A stretch of DNA of 44,991 bases from Bacteroidales bacterium (GTDB lineage Bacteria; Bacteroidota; Bacteroidia; Bacteroidales; Muribaculaceae). The translations under genes were made by a program, and so were the position numbers. The stretch is taken from positions 1 through 44,991 of the forward strand of contig DXXK01000038.1 of the NCBI GenBank assembly GCA_019416425.1, given 5' to 3'. Positions 8,997 to 17,577 of the stretch are shown here, piece after piece; position 1 is the stretch's first letter, and every line of letters begins with the position of its first letter. The notes beneath the pieces are model-generated. The model was not told where the DNA came from, did no database searches, and saw only the letters and a list, made by a program, of their open reading frames with translations.

Positions 8997-9779
8997 TCAA
9001 GGGGTGAATACCGGTCCGTATCCGGGAATCAGACGGTCATGGCATGAATGCCGGATCTCGTCCGACAGGTCCTTCTTGGCCTGTTCTATCGCTTTGCTCA
9101 GGGGATATCCCCGCGCCAGCCAGGAGGCTATGGCACTGCTCAGGAAGCAGCCTGTTCCATGGAGGTTGTCCGATTCGATCCTGTCTGAATCAAATATCTC
9201 GATTTCCTTACCGACTCTGAACAGTATATCCCTGCATCTTCCGGAATTCAGATTATTATGGCCTCCCTTCAGCAGAATGTTGCGGGCCTGTCTCCAGGAA
9301 ATGTCTCCGTTGACTTCCAGTTCACTGTATTTCTCGAATTCCGGAGCATTGGGGGTGACGAGTTCGGCCTGAGGGAACAGGAATGTGGCGATATCGGACA
9401 TCACGGCGTCAGGCTCATCCATGAAGCTGCCCCCTCTGGTAGGAGCAAGTACGGGATCCATCACGATGTTGCGCTGCCTGTGTTTAAGCAACACATCGGC
9501 TACGGTCATGACCGCATAGGAGGATGTCAACAGTCCGATTTTCACGGCATCCGGACTGGCAGCATCGTAGATTGCTTCCAGTTGCTGGCGTATCAACTGG
9601 GGGTCTGTGGACTGTATCCGCGTCAGTCCGTTCTGGTTCTGCACGGTTATGGCTGTGACGCAACAGGTAGGATAGACGCCATTGCGCTGGCATACGCGGA
9701 TGTCTGTAGCCATGCCTGCGCCGCCCGTAGGATCGGTGGCGGAAATGATCAACACCACCGGAATCGCATTGCGTTCCAT
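8997..9779 (-). CDS. thiD: Hydroxymethylpyrimidine/phosphomethylpyrimidine kinase ThiD
   Basis: ThiD phosphorylates 4-amino-5-hydroxymethyl-2-methylpyrimidine (phosphate) in thiamine synthesis and salvage. The ribokinase-fold protein starts MERNAIPVVLIISATDPTGGAGMATDI, where the substrate/ATP-site motif is normally SGSDPSGGAGIQAD. The anion-hole motif DNLHGTGCFLSSAIAS is intact near residue 220. I chose the ATG at 9779 (260 residues, usual family length). The frame is open upstream to 9848, but that extension is basic, unlike the family and overlaps plsC. With this start the gap from the plsC stop is 4 bases. No other thiamine gene is nearby, so its placement in a lipid/translation cluster is unremarkable. 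Confidence 0.93.
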   Translation of the reverse strand: MERNAIPVVLIISATDPTGGAGMATDIRVCQRNGVYPTCCVTAITVQNQNGLTRIQSTDPQLIRQQLEAIYDAASPDAVKIGLLTSSYAVMTVADVLLKHRQRNIVMDPVLAPTRGGSFMDEPDAVMSDIATFLFPQAELVTPNAPEFEKYSELEVNGDISWRQARNILLKGGHNNLNSGRCRDILFRVGKEIEIFDSDRIESDNLHGTGCFLSSAIASWLARGYPLSKAIEQAKKDLSDEIRHSCHDRLIPGYGPVFTP

Positions 9780-9783
9780 GGTG

Positions 9784-10593
9784 TCAATGATTATCGGAAG
9801 TGACTGGCGAATTCGTTTTTTTCGGCAACGCTGACTCGATTTCCTCACGGCATTGTGTCATGAGTTTCTTGGTGTTGAAGCCTTTCCCGCCCGGCCATAT
9901 GGGTTTGTGTATGGTCAGCGTGATCTTGGTCGGCGTCATGCAGTAGGTGTATCTCGGCATGGCCTTGAAGCTTCCGTCGATGGTAATCGGTACCACGGGG
10001 AGTTTGAACTCGCTGGCCAGCATGAATGCTCCGCGCTTGAAGTCAATCATCTCGCCGTTCCATGAGCGGCTGCCTTCGGGGAATATAACCAAAGACATTC
10101 CGCCCTTCAGGGTCTGTTCGGATTCCTCGATTGTTTCCTTGATGCCGGCTATACTGGAATCGTCCACCATGACATGGCCGGCCTTCTTGCAGGCAGGTCC
10201 TACCAGGAATATCTTCTCCAGCGGTTTCTTCATGAGCCATTTGAAGTTATGGCCTAAGAATCCGTATATGGTCCAGATGTCGTAGGCTCCCTGATGGTTC
10301 GCCACGAAGACATAGGACTGTTTGGGGTCAATGTTCTCGCGCCCCACGACCTTGACACGCATCAGGAACAGGTAGCACGTGAATCGGGCCCATAGACTGG
10401 CGGGCCAGTAACCCCAGGAATCGCGGTTGCCAAGCACTGTGCCGATAACCGTTATTATAGCCGTGATGATGGTCGCTACCACAAAAATTGGGCCCGCGAT
10501 CAGGAACTCATATGTCAGATAAAGGATTCTAACGATCCATTGTAAAAAGGTACGGTGCGGCTTCGGGGGCCGTTGGATTTGGGAATCATCCAT
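9784..10593 (-). CDS. plsC: 1-acyl-sn-glycerol-3-phosphate acyltransferase PlsC
   Basis: PlsC acylates lysophosphatidic acid to phosphatidic acid at the inner membrane. 269 residues. An N-terminal hydrophobic hairpin (about residues 15-50, ILYLTYEFLIAGPIFVVATI and following) anchors it. The HX4D catalytic motif is NHQGAYD, with His100 and Asp105. The substrate-binding block FPEGSRSWNG contains Glu173, and the later VPITIDGS block is present. It is the first gene of a minus-strand cluster with thiD and fmt, downstream of a good Bacteroidales-type promoter at 10642-10672. Confidence 0.94.
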   Translation of the reverse strand: MDDSQIQRPPKPHRTFLQWIVRILYLTYEFLIAGPIFVVATIITAIITVIGTVLGNRDSWGYWPASLWARFTCYLFLMRVKVVGRENIDPKQSYVFVANHQGAYDIWTIYGFLGHNFKWLMKKPLEKIFLVGPACKKAGHVMVDDSSIAGIKETIEESEQTLKGGMSLVIFPEGSRSWNGEMIDFKRGAFMLASEFKLPVVPITIDGSFKAMPRYTYCMTPTKITLTIHKPIWPGGKGFNTKKLMTQCREEIESALPKKTNSPVTSDNH

Positions 10594-10641
10594 TGTTATT
10601 CTATGGTTTTAAGATTTTTGATAAATATATATATCGCGTTG

Positions 10642-10672
10642 CAAATTTAACGAAAATCTTTCATGATTCCAA
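10642..10672 (-). promoter_or_regulatory. Predicted promoter of plsC-thiD-fmt
   Basis: On the minus strand the -7 box TAAATTTG (bases 10642-10649) fits the Bacteroides consensus TAnnTTTG exactly. TTGG (10669-10672) stands exactly 19 bases upstream at the -33 position, a partial match to TTTG. The box is about 50 bases before the plsC start. Confidence 0.6.
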
Positions 10673-10722
10673 GTGAAAAAACTACTCAATATTGAATTTT
10701 TCCTGTGAGAAATGTGAAAATA

Positions 10723-10748
10723 AAAGGTCCGCTTGGAGGCGGACCTTT
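10723..10748 (-). terminator. Rho-independent terminator after rprY
   Basis: A perfect stem (arm AAAGGTCCGC, six-base loop TTGGAG) lies 25-50 bases after the rprY stop. On the minus strand it continues into TTTTATTTT, the usual U-rich tail. It separates rprY from the plsC promoter. Confidence 0.85.
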
Positions 10749-10772
10749 GAATTGAGAGTGATAACGATATCG

Positions 10773-11486
10773 CTATTTGTCTACGACTTCGGGGGCTATG
10801 AGCTTGTAGCCCTTGCCGTGGATGTTGATGATCTCGACTGAGGGGTCGTCCTTGAGCAGCTTGCGAAGCTTGGTGATGTAGACGTCCATGCTGCGGGCGT
10901 TGAAGTAATTGTCGTCGATCCAGATGGACTTCAGAGCGAAGTTGCGCTCCAGGATCTCATTCATGTGCTGGCAAAGCAGCGACAGCAGCTCGCATTCCTT
11001 GGTGGTCAGCTTCTGAACCTTGCCGTCGGCCAGCAACGTCTGCTTCTGAGTGTCGAAGGTGTATTTGCCGATGGGATATACGGTGACATCCTTCTCCTTC
11101 TTGCCGCGGACACGACGCAGGATGGCTCCGATACGCGATACGAGTTCCTCCATTGAGAAGGGCTTCGGGATATAATCGTCGGCTCCGATCTTGAATCCCT
11201 GCAGCACATCCTCCTTCAGGTTCTTGGCGGTCAGGAAGATGATGGGCACATCGCGGTTCACGGCACGAATCTCCTGGGCCAGCGTGAATCCATCCTTCTT
11301 GGGCATCATGACATCCAGCACACACAGATCATACTTGCCTTTCAGAAACGCCTTGTATCCTTTATCACCATCGTTGCACAGATCCGCATAGAACCCCTTG
11401 GCCTGCAGAAACTCGCGTAACAGCATGCCGAGATTCTCATCGTCCTCGCAAAGCAGTATTTTCAGTTTATCATTCATAATATCCAT
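10773..11486 (-). CDS. rprY: OmpR-family response regulator, RprY-like
   Basis: 237 residues: receiver domain (about 1-125) and winged-helix DNA-binding domain (about 135-235). The acidic pocket (CEDDENLGMLLREFLQAKG), the phosphoacceptor Asp58 in DLCVLDVMMPKKDG and the conserved Lys in PKPFSMEE are all present. The output domain ends FNARSMDVYITKLRKLLKDD...IINIHGKGYKL. The whole protein resembles Bacteroides RprY as I remember it. Start ATG at 11486 (MDIMNDKL). The second ATG three codons on is an equal alternative. It follows the sensor gene rprX by about 76 bases. RprXY was first described through tetracycline-regulation work in B. fragilis, and its native signal is not evident here. Confidence 0.92.
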   Translation of the reverse strand: MDIMNDKLKILLCEDDENLGMLLREFLQAKGFYADLCNDGDKGYKAFLKGKYDLCVLDVMMPKKDGFTLAQEIRAVNRDVPIIFLTAKNLKEDVLQGFKIGADDYIPKPFSMEELVSRIGAILRRVRGKKEKDVTVYPIGKYTFDTQKQTLLADGKVQKLTTKECELLSLLCQHMNEILERNFALKSIWIDDNYFNARSMDVYITKLRKLLKDDPSVEIINIHGKGYKLIAPEVVDK

Positions 11487-11562
11487 GTTTTTATTAATTA
11501 TAACAATTTAGTATTAAAAAATTTTAAACCAACTCTATTAAAGTTGTTAAAAATGAACGTTT

Positions 11563-13053
11563 TTATGCTTCCTGCGGCTCCGCCAGGGGCAGCCGGATGA
11601 TGAAAGTGGAGCCTACACCGGGTTCCGATTCGACTGAAATCTGACCCTTGAAGGCCGTAACCATCTTCTTGACATATGCCAAGCCGAGTCCGAATCCCTT
11701 GACGTCATGGCGGTTGCCGGTGGAAACGCGGTAGAACTTATCGAAAATGCGTTTCTGGTCATCACGGTGAATGCCAATGCCGTTGTCCTTGATGCGTATT
11801 TCCAAAATCCTGCCCGACATGTCGGAAGTAGATACCGACAGTTCGGGATCCACGTCATCGCGACTGTATTTCAATGCGTTCTCCAACAGATTGTGGATCA
11901 CGTTTGTGAATTGCAGCTGGTCGACGTATATATCGGAGTCCGTGGCGTCCAGATTGGCCATCAGCGTGCCACCCTGACGCTCCACCTTCAGCTTGAAGGT
12001 ATTCACCACGTTTTCGATGATCTCGTTGGCATTGACATCGGTAAACTTCAGCGTGCTCTCAGCATTGTCAAGAACCGACAGATGAAGCACCTTCTCCACC
12101 TGGAACCGCAGTCGCTTTGATTCCTCGGTGATGACTCCGGCCAGATGCTTGATTGAGTCAGGCGACTTACGCACGGACGAATCGTCGAGCATCTGCGCCG
12201 CAAGGGAGATGGTCGCTATGGGTGTCTTCAGCTCATGCGTCATGTTGTTGATGAAGTCCGTCTTCATCTCCGTCAGTTTCTTCTGGCGGAAAGCCAGTAT
12301 AACTGTATATAGGAAAACCACTAACAATATGACGGTGAAAGCCATCGATGGTATGATGAATCGTACGGAGCTGAAGATATAGCTGTGTTTGCTGGGGAAC
12401 TGCACGCTCAGCCTGTATGATACATCGGTATTTCCGAACAACGGGATTGAATACACTTCCTTGGGATTCAGGTCCGGGTCGTAATCGCCCGAGGCATAGA
12501 CCTCGCGGCCGCTTGCCGTATTGACCGAGAATGCGAAGGGTAGGTTTACGCCGTTGTTGGCCAGCTCAGTGGTGAGACAGTTGCGTATTATGGTCGAGTC
12601 GGCACGTTCCATTACAGGACGTGCGCCCGAATCACGCAGGATATTCAGGATGACCTCGTTGAGCAGTCCTTTCTGATACAGGTACTGGCTCCGGATCACC
12701 TCCTGCATCGATCCATAATGCGAGCTGATGGAGCCGGTAGGCGAAGGGAACGACAGATGGCTGTCCGATTTGCTGCGAGTAGATGTGGAGATTCCTGAAT
12801 CTCCTTGGCTCATGTCAGTAATGTCATCATAGAAACTTGATTCGATGATATTGACATCTTCCTGAAGGAAATGAAGGGTCTCCTGACGGTCCATGAATTC
12901 AGAGGTGGCATATAGCGAACGCATAACGCCTTCGGAAAACTGCTCGTCGCGCATGCGGACCATATTTTCCAGATACATGATCTGGAAATAGAGCAGAGCA
13001 CCGAAGGTAATGGCCATCAGTATTGTAAGTAACCAGATAATCGACCTTTTCAT
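11563..13053 (-). CDS. rprX: Membrane sensor histidine kinase, RprX-like
   Basis: 496 residues from the ATG at 13053 (MKRSIIWLLTILMAITFGALLYFQ). The frame extends upstream to a TTG at 13086, but that would overlap the promoter's transcribed leader and adds a non-signal-like segment. Two membrane helices (about residues 5-25 and 231-253) enclose a periplasmic sensor domain. Then come HisKA with His273 in MTHELKTPIATISLAAQML, and HATPase_c with the N box (HNLLENALKYS), G1 (KDNGIGIHRDDQKRIFDKFYR) and G2 (VKGFGLGLAYVKKMV). It is the likely partner of the RprY-like regulator encoded directly downstream. Confidence 0.9.
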   Translation of the reverse strand: MKRSIIWLLTILMAITFGALLYFQIMYLENMVRMRDEQFSEGVMRSLYATSEFMDRQETLHFLQEDVNIIESSFYDDITDMSQGDSGISTSTRSKSDSHLSFPSPTGSISSHYGSMQEVIRSQYLYQKGLLNEVILNILRDSGARPVMERADSTIIRNCLTTELANNGVNLPFAFSVNTASGREVYASGDYDPDLNPKEVYSIPLFGNTDVSYRLSVQFPSKHSYIFSSVRFIIPSMAFTVILLVVFLYTVILAFRQKKLTEMKTDFINNMTHELKTPIATISLAAQMLDDSSVRKSPDSIKHLAGVITEESKRLRFQVEKVLHLSVLDNAESTLKFTDVNANEIIENVVNTFKLKVERQGGTLMANLDATDSDIYVDQLQFTNVIHNLLENALKYSRDDVDPELSVSTSDMSGRILEIRIKDNGIGIHRDDQKRIFDKFYRVSTGNRHDVKGFGLGLAYVKKMVTAFKGQISVESEPGVGSTFIIRLPLAEPQEA

Positions 13054-13074
13054 GCTGTTTTTAACATATGGGTG

Positions 13075-13105
13075 CAAAATTAACAATTAAATGTGAAAAT
13101 GCAAA
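13075..13105 (-). promoter_or_regulatory. Predicted promoter of rprXY
   Basis: Reading the minus strand, TTTG (13102-13105), a 19-base spacer and TAATTTTG (13075-13082) form an exact match to the Bacteroides housekeeping promoter (TTTG-N19-TAnnTTTG). The expected transcript start lies about 15 bases before the chosen ATG at 13053, which also supports that start over the upstream TTG. Confidence 0.75.
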
Positions 13106-13266
13106 TTTATTGGCAGACTAATTGACAAAAATTTCTGAATTTTCAAAACCATGCATGTCATTAATTGCACTTTTCATATTTTAACAGAAATTATGACAGT
13201 TAGGTTCAATTATTGCTAAAACTCTGACCTCTGAAATAAGGTGTGGATTAATTCGTTTTAATAATT

Positions 13267-14442
13267 ATGAAGATATTTGACTCATTATATAAAGTTTTTG
13301 TGATTCTTGCGTTGTCGTTTGTATCGGCATCGTGCGGAGGTGATGAACCCGACCCGGAACCAGAAGTCTACGACCGTGTCACGGTGGTGTATGCCGTGAA
13401 CCGAAGCTCGCTCGCTTCCAATTTCCGTGATGACTGCGCAGAAATCATGAAGGCAATGCCTAAGGTGAACCTCAAAAAAAATAAACTGATTCTTTACCGC
13501 ACGGATTCCCAGTCACAGACAGGACTCTACACTATGGTGCGGGATGGGGAAACGTACCAATGGAAGCAGCTGAAGAGCTACAGCCGCACCACCACTGCTA
13601 CCGATCCGGAACGTATGGCGCAGGTCCTTCGGGACGCTGTCGATTCTTACCCGGCATCGAATAGAACGCTGTTCTTCTGGGGGCATGGATCCGCTTGGAC
13701 GCCCGGTGACTCCAATCATGAGGTGGGCAATACCTCTAAGGCCGATGTGCCAGCCAGTTATGGTTATGGCGGCGAATTTGGAAAGAACAACAAGACAAAC
13801 TGGATCGATATCGATGATCTGGCCCGGGCCATTCCCGACAGTGCCTTCGACACAATATGGTTCGACTGCTGTTATATGGCATCAGTCGAGGTGGCATATG
13901 AGTTGCGCAACAAGGCCCGCTGGTACGTTGCCTATCCTACTGAAGTATGGGAATATGGCATGGATTACGGTTCGGTGTTGCCATTGACAATGACTGCCAC
14001 GCCCAGCCTGCAACTTGCCGCCTCGACATTCTTCAACGCATACAACGATAAGAAGGATCCGGTAACCGTCACAGTGATGGATATGTCCAGGATTGAGCCG
14101 TTAGCTCAGGCGGTCAAGGATTTCTATAGAACAAATCCGGAACCTGTCAGTGATACAAAAGGAATCGTCAACTATAGGCGGCAGAGTGGTACGGCTTATT
14201 TTGATATGGCTCAGCTTTTGAAACGACAGGCAGCGGACAAGACAACGCCGGAGCTTGTGGCCGTGACCGATGCGATGGACGATTTTGTAGTAATGCATCT
14301 GGAGTCGACTGTGGATTTCAATAACAGAGTCTGGATCAATCCAAAACTATGCGGACTGAGCCTACATAACTTCACCGACAACGGCTCGGAGGACAATGAA
14401 TACTATAAGACTCTGGCATGGCACAAGCGCGTTGCTCAGTAA
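13267..14442 (+). CDS. Clostripain-type (C11) cysteine peptidase lipoprotein
   Basis: 391 residues. The N-terminus is a lipoprotein signal ending in VSASC (Cys23), followed by GGDEPDPEPE, the acidic stretch typical of Bacteroidetes surface-exported lipoproteins. The C11 catalytic pair is visible: His140 in FFWGHGSAW and Cys202 in WFDCCYMASVEVAYEL. Family members cleave after basic residues, often after self-processing. I infer an outer-membrane, possibly surface-exposed, protease of unknown target. It is transcribed divergently from rprXY across about 210 bases, so regulation by that system is possible but unproven. A strong terminator follows directly. Confidence 0.88.
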   Translation: MKIFDSLYKVFVILALSFVSASCGGDEPDPEPEVYDRVTVVYAVNRSSLASNFRDDCAEIMKAMPKVNLKKNKLILYRTDSQSQTGLYTMVRDGETYQWKQLKSYSRTTTATDPERMAQVLRDAVDSYPASNRTLFFWGHGSAWTPGDSNHEVGNTSKADVPASYGYGGEFGKNNKTNWIDIDDLARAIPDSAFDTIWFDCCYMASVEVAYELRNKARWYVAYPTEVWEYGMDYGSVLPLTMTATPSLQLAASTFFNAYNDKKDPVTVTVMDMSRIEPLAQAVKDFYRTNPEPVSDTKGIVNYRRQSGTAYFDMAQLLKRQAADKTTPELVAVTDAMDDFVVMHLESTVDFNNRVWINPKLCGLSLHNFTDNGSEDNEYYKTLAWHKRVAQ

Positions 14443-14461
14443 TGCTGATAGTCTCAATTAA

Positions 14462-14499
14462 AAACCGCCGCAAAGACATTCAGATCTTTGCGGCGGTTT
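14462..14499. terminator. Strong bidirectional terminator
   Basis: A perfect 15-bp stem (arm AAACCGCCGCAAAGA, loop 8 bases) starts 20 bases after the C11 peptidase stop. It lies about 65 bases past the end of the minus-strand isomerase-like gene. A-rich and T-rich flanks allow it to act in both directions, and it marks the left border of the sugar locus. Confidence 0.9.
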
Positions 14500-14563
14500 C
14501 TCAATAACAACTAAAACCCTTAAAATTAACTATTAAGTTCGACATCCCACGCGGTGTAGGATA

Positions 14564-15364
14564 TCATATCGCGACTTTCAGAAGGGTGAGGTCACCCTCG
14601 ATCTCAAATGATTCCGTCGCTGCGGGAATCAGGATGGTCTCGCCCTGCTGCACGGTTGTCATTACGTTTGCTATCTTTAATTTACCGGCACCCTTTAGGC
14701 ATAACAGAGTCATCAAGGCATCGTCTGGATTGGAAAATACTCTCGAGCCGATGACATCCTCATAATTGACCTTGATGTCATTCAGATTCGCCGTCGGAGC
14801 ATTGCAGGCCTGCTGTATCTCCATCAGGAAATGACCGGCTCCAATGGTCTTGACATACCGTGCCGGCATGTAGAGCGCATCACCCGGTTGAGTCTGAAGA
14901 TACCCGTTCCCGCACGACACTGACTGTCCGTTTATATTCACTACATATCCGTCGATCTCATAGTCGGTCTGGGTATGGATCATTGCCCCATCGGAAGCCT
15001 TGAGAATATACCACATATCCATGTTGTCGGACTGTTCCGATGCATATGCAGTATTGTGAAGCTCATGCAGCGACAGGTCCTCGCGGACATCAATCAGACG
15101 GATAGACAGCGGGAACTGTCCTCCGTAACGCTCGAATACCCGGCGTCCCACCAGCTGTTCGCCATACTTTGCGGTCAGGTCACTCAGGGTCTGCCCCATA
15201 TCTTCGCCTTCAGCCACGATACTCTCGCATCCCGGCACTGCCGACAGTTCCCAGCTTTCGCCAATATTGGGGCAATTGACCGACAACTGCTTGAAGCGCG
15301 GTATTTCCTTGCCGCCCCACATGGTGTTCCTGAAATAAGGAAGGAATTTTAATGGCTGTTCCAT
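14564..15364 (-). CDS. Type I mannose-6-phosphate isomerase homologue lacking zinc ligands
   Basis: 266 residues, shorter than the usual 315-325. The fold and order follow cupin-type phosphomannose isomerases: LKFLPYFRNTMWGGKEI, GESWELSAVPGCES, FPLSIRLIDVREDLS, QPGDALYMPA and AGHFLMEIQQACNAP. The zinc site appears lost. The usual DLSxQVHP is DLSLHELH (residues 97-103), the Glu of the xEMWY motif is Asp116 (MDMWYI), and the His of PAGRVHxIG is Lys172 (PARYVKTIG). No signal peptide, so cytoplasmic. It is last in the SusC/D operon, 7 bases after the glycosidase-like gene, which suits mannose metabolism. It may be inactive, regulatory or of altered specificity. Family assignment is secure but activity is doubtful. 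Confidence 0.8.
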   Translation of the reverse strand: MEQPLKFLPYFRNTMWGGKEIPRFKQLSVNCPNIGESWELSAVPGCESIVAEGEDMGQTLSDLTAKYGEQLVGRRVFERYGGQFPLSIRLIDVREDLSLHELHNTAYASEQSDNMDMWYILKASDGAMIHTQTDYEIDGYVVNINGQSVSCGNGYLQTQPGDALYMPARYVKTIGAGHFLMEIQQACNAPTANLNDIKVNYEDVIGSRVFSNPDDALMTLLCLKGAGKLKIANVMTTVQQGETILIPAATESFEIEGDLTLLKVAI

Positions 15365-15371
15365 AAGGCTG

Positions 15372-17558
15372 TTACCAACTGATTGTTACCGCCCGGCCTT
15401 CCGGCGAGTTCTCGAATTTCAGCAGATACGTATGGCTTGCATTGTCCCAGTCGTCAGGATTGAATGACTGGATGCCATCCACTGTGACGCTTTGTGGGCA
15501 GGACGGCAGCAGAATGCGGGAGATTCCGTTTGTCTCGATTGGGCTCTTGGCAACGAACGAATAGGCTTTCTTGCCTCGAACCTCGTCAGACTCCCTGAAC
15601 GAGGCAGCCAGCACCTGCGGGCGTTTACTGTCCCGGAGCTTGTCCAGATCCAGAAGCAGTACCTGGTTGCCCGGATTTACCGTCACTTCCGACATCAATG
15701 GAAGAGTAGGGTCGAACAGGTCTATGAACCTGCCATTCATCACTAATGGAGACTCGCTGACACCTTCGTCCACAACAGCCGCCAGGAGGTATGCGCCTCG
15801 CTCCAGACGGAAATCGTTCTTGTATTTCAGTTTTCCGGCTTTGGCATTATCCGAGTATAATGCTTCGAGGTTCTTGACATATTCTGCATCGCCACCCTTG
15901 TTGACGATGAACTCCTTGGGATCCTGGCGCATAACCATCACAGTGCCTTTGCCGACCTTATATTCACCATTGCCGGCGTTTTTGTCTATACCTAATGTCT
16001 GAAACAGATGCTGTGACGGAGCGTCATAGGAATTGCCGCCTGTCGACCACCATTCCTGCACGCCCTGGAAGGGATCCTTGTCGGAGCCACAGAACACCAA
16101 TACGCCGCCGTTCCTGACCCAATCGGCCAGATATTTATGTGCTTCCGGGTCAAGGGGCTTCATGTTGGAATATGTCATCACCAGTACCTTGATGTCGCGG
16201 AGTGTAGCGGGGAAGGCCACGTTCTCGATGTGTACGGTCTTGACTGGAACTCCGCGCTTGACCAGCGGCAAAGCCATTCCGTAGAAATTGGCCAGCTGCG
16301 GATCATCGTAACCTTCATGCTGCGGGAAACGCTGGAACATCAGTGAATTGGACATCAATACCCCAATCCCGTGGCTGCCGTTCAGTTTGTTGTCGCTTTT
16401 CGGCATCTTGTTCAGGGCATTCACCATGACCTGCATCTGGGTTGAATAGAACCTGGGGATGCGGGTCTTCTCCTGGCTGTCGGCGCTGGTGCGGTACAGT
16501 CCCTCGTATATTCGTTCCGGCCAGGGCATCACTTCGTAATCGCTGACGCCCGGGTAGAGCAGCTGCGCCGTGAACGTGGCCTGGTAGTTTCGTTTGTAAT
16601 CGGCCCAGTCACGGGGCCAGTCCTCGATGGGGTCGGTCAGGAAGAACATCTTGCGGCCTGTGGGTGCAGTCATGGACTCCATGGAGCCATATTCCAGGAA
16701 GGCGTTCTCGAATACACGTTCCTTGCGTATGCCGTTGAAGAAGTTCGGTTCGCGCGATGTTCCTGTCCATACCTGGGCGATGTAGCCGTCAACGCAGGGG
16801 AGGGCAGCCAGGCTTGCCTCCGGACTGACTATTTGCCATTGCGAATAGTTCACCAGCGAGTGTGTCGGTACATAGCACTTGATATCACGGCCCAGGCTTT
16901 TCCCATACTCCTTGGCGAAGGTGAACACCTCGTTCAGCGCTCGATAGTACAGGTGGTATTTCAATTTGTTGGACATATATGTGGCTTCAGGCGATTCATG
17001 CTGCGGACGCCAGTCGGAGCCGTAATATTCCTTCCATTCGTGCTTGAACGCATCGCTGTAGCCTGATCGGGCCCAGAATTCCGGCTCTTCCATGAATATG
17101 GCTTCGGCACCGGCATCGATGGCACGCTTCACATGGCATTCCTTCATGTATTTCAGGAAATTCATTGATGGAACAATGTAGGGCACCATGTGTCCGTGCC
17201 AGATGGTGTCGCCCTTCTGGGTGACCTGGCCTTCGTCCAGATGCCACTTGCCGTCCCAGCGGCCTGTGAAGTAATCCTGGTATTCACCCCATGCGATTCC
17301 GGTCATGTAATGAATAGTGTATCCGCGTTCTCTCCAGCTGCGTACGCGGCTTTCAAAGCTTTTGGCGCTGGTACGGTCGCTCGGGTTTCCACCGACGCCA
17401 TAGACCATCACAGCATCGGCGCGTGTGTCGATGGTTGGACGCCATTCCTGCGAAGTCTGGAAAGTGGTCTTCACGTTGTCTTTTGAAAAGCATAACGGTC
17501 CCGGCAGGCAGACCAGAGCCAAGGCCAGCAGTCCGGGATATATTGTTGGTTTGTTCAT
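15372..17558 (-). CDS. Secreted glycoside-hydrolase-like protein, clan GH-A type, family uncertain
   Basis: 728 residues with an N-terminal signal (hydrophobic stretch ending near CFSKDN; no proper lipobox), so probably periplasmic. Residues about 45-400 look like a TIM barrel. AIFMEEPEFWARSGY places an acidic cluster (Glu157, Glu158, Glu160) where GH42-like enzymes carry the acid/base. Glu289 and Glu294 in FLEYGSMESMTAP are nucleophile candidates. Residues about 440-520 (VLVMTYSNMKPLDPEAHKYLADWVRNGGVLVFCG) resemble the beta-galactosidase trimerisation/amidotransferase-like domain, and a beta-rich C-terminus follows. The layout recalls GH42 and the GH164 beta-mannosidases, but I cannot assign a family. 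It sits between the DUF3823 lipoprotein and the isomerase-like gene. Confidence 0.65.
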   Translation of the reverse strand: MNKPTIYPGLLALALVCLPGPLCFSKDNVKTTFQTSQEWRPTIDTRADAVMVYGVGGNPSDRTSAKSFESRVRSWRERGYTIHYMTGIAWGEYQDYFTGRWDGKWHLDEGQVTQKGDTIWHGHMVPYIVPSMNFLKYMKECHVKRAIDAGAEAIFMEEPEFWARSGYSDAFKHEWKEYYGSDWRPQHESPEATYMSNKLKYHLYYRALNEVFTFAKEYGKSLGRDIKCYVPTHSLVNYSQWQIVSPEASLAALPCVDGYIAQVWTGTSREPNFFNGIRKERVFENAFLEYGSMESMTAPTGRKMFFLTDPIEDWPRDWADYKRNYQATFTAQLLYPGVSDYEVMPWPERIYEGLYRTSADSQEKTRIPRFYSTQMQVMVNALNKMPKSDNKLNGSHGIGVLMSNSLMFQRFPQHEGYDDPQLANFYGMALPLVKRGVPVKTVHIENVAFPATLRDIKVLVMTYSNMKPLDPEAHKYLADWVRNGGVLVFCGSDKDPFQGVQEWWSTGGNSYDAPSQHLFQTLGIDKNAGNGEYKVGKGTVMVMRQDPKEFIVNKGGDAEYVKNLEALYSDNAKAGKLKYKNDFRLERGAYLLAAVVDEGVSESPLVMNGRFIDLFDPTLPLMSEVTVNPGNQVLLLDLDKLRDSKRPQVLAASFRESDEVRGKKAYSFVAKSPIETNGISRILLPSCPQSVTVDGIQSFNPDDWDNASHTYLLKFENSPEGRAVTISW

Positions 17559-17577
17559 GGGTAATATGATTGAGGGA

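Noticed and set aside
9780..9848. Upstream extension of thiD
   Set aside because: Would overlap plsC and adds a basic stretch not found in ThiD proteins.
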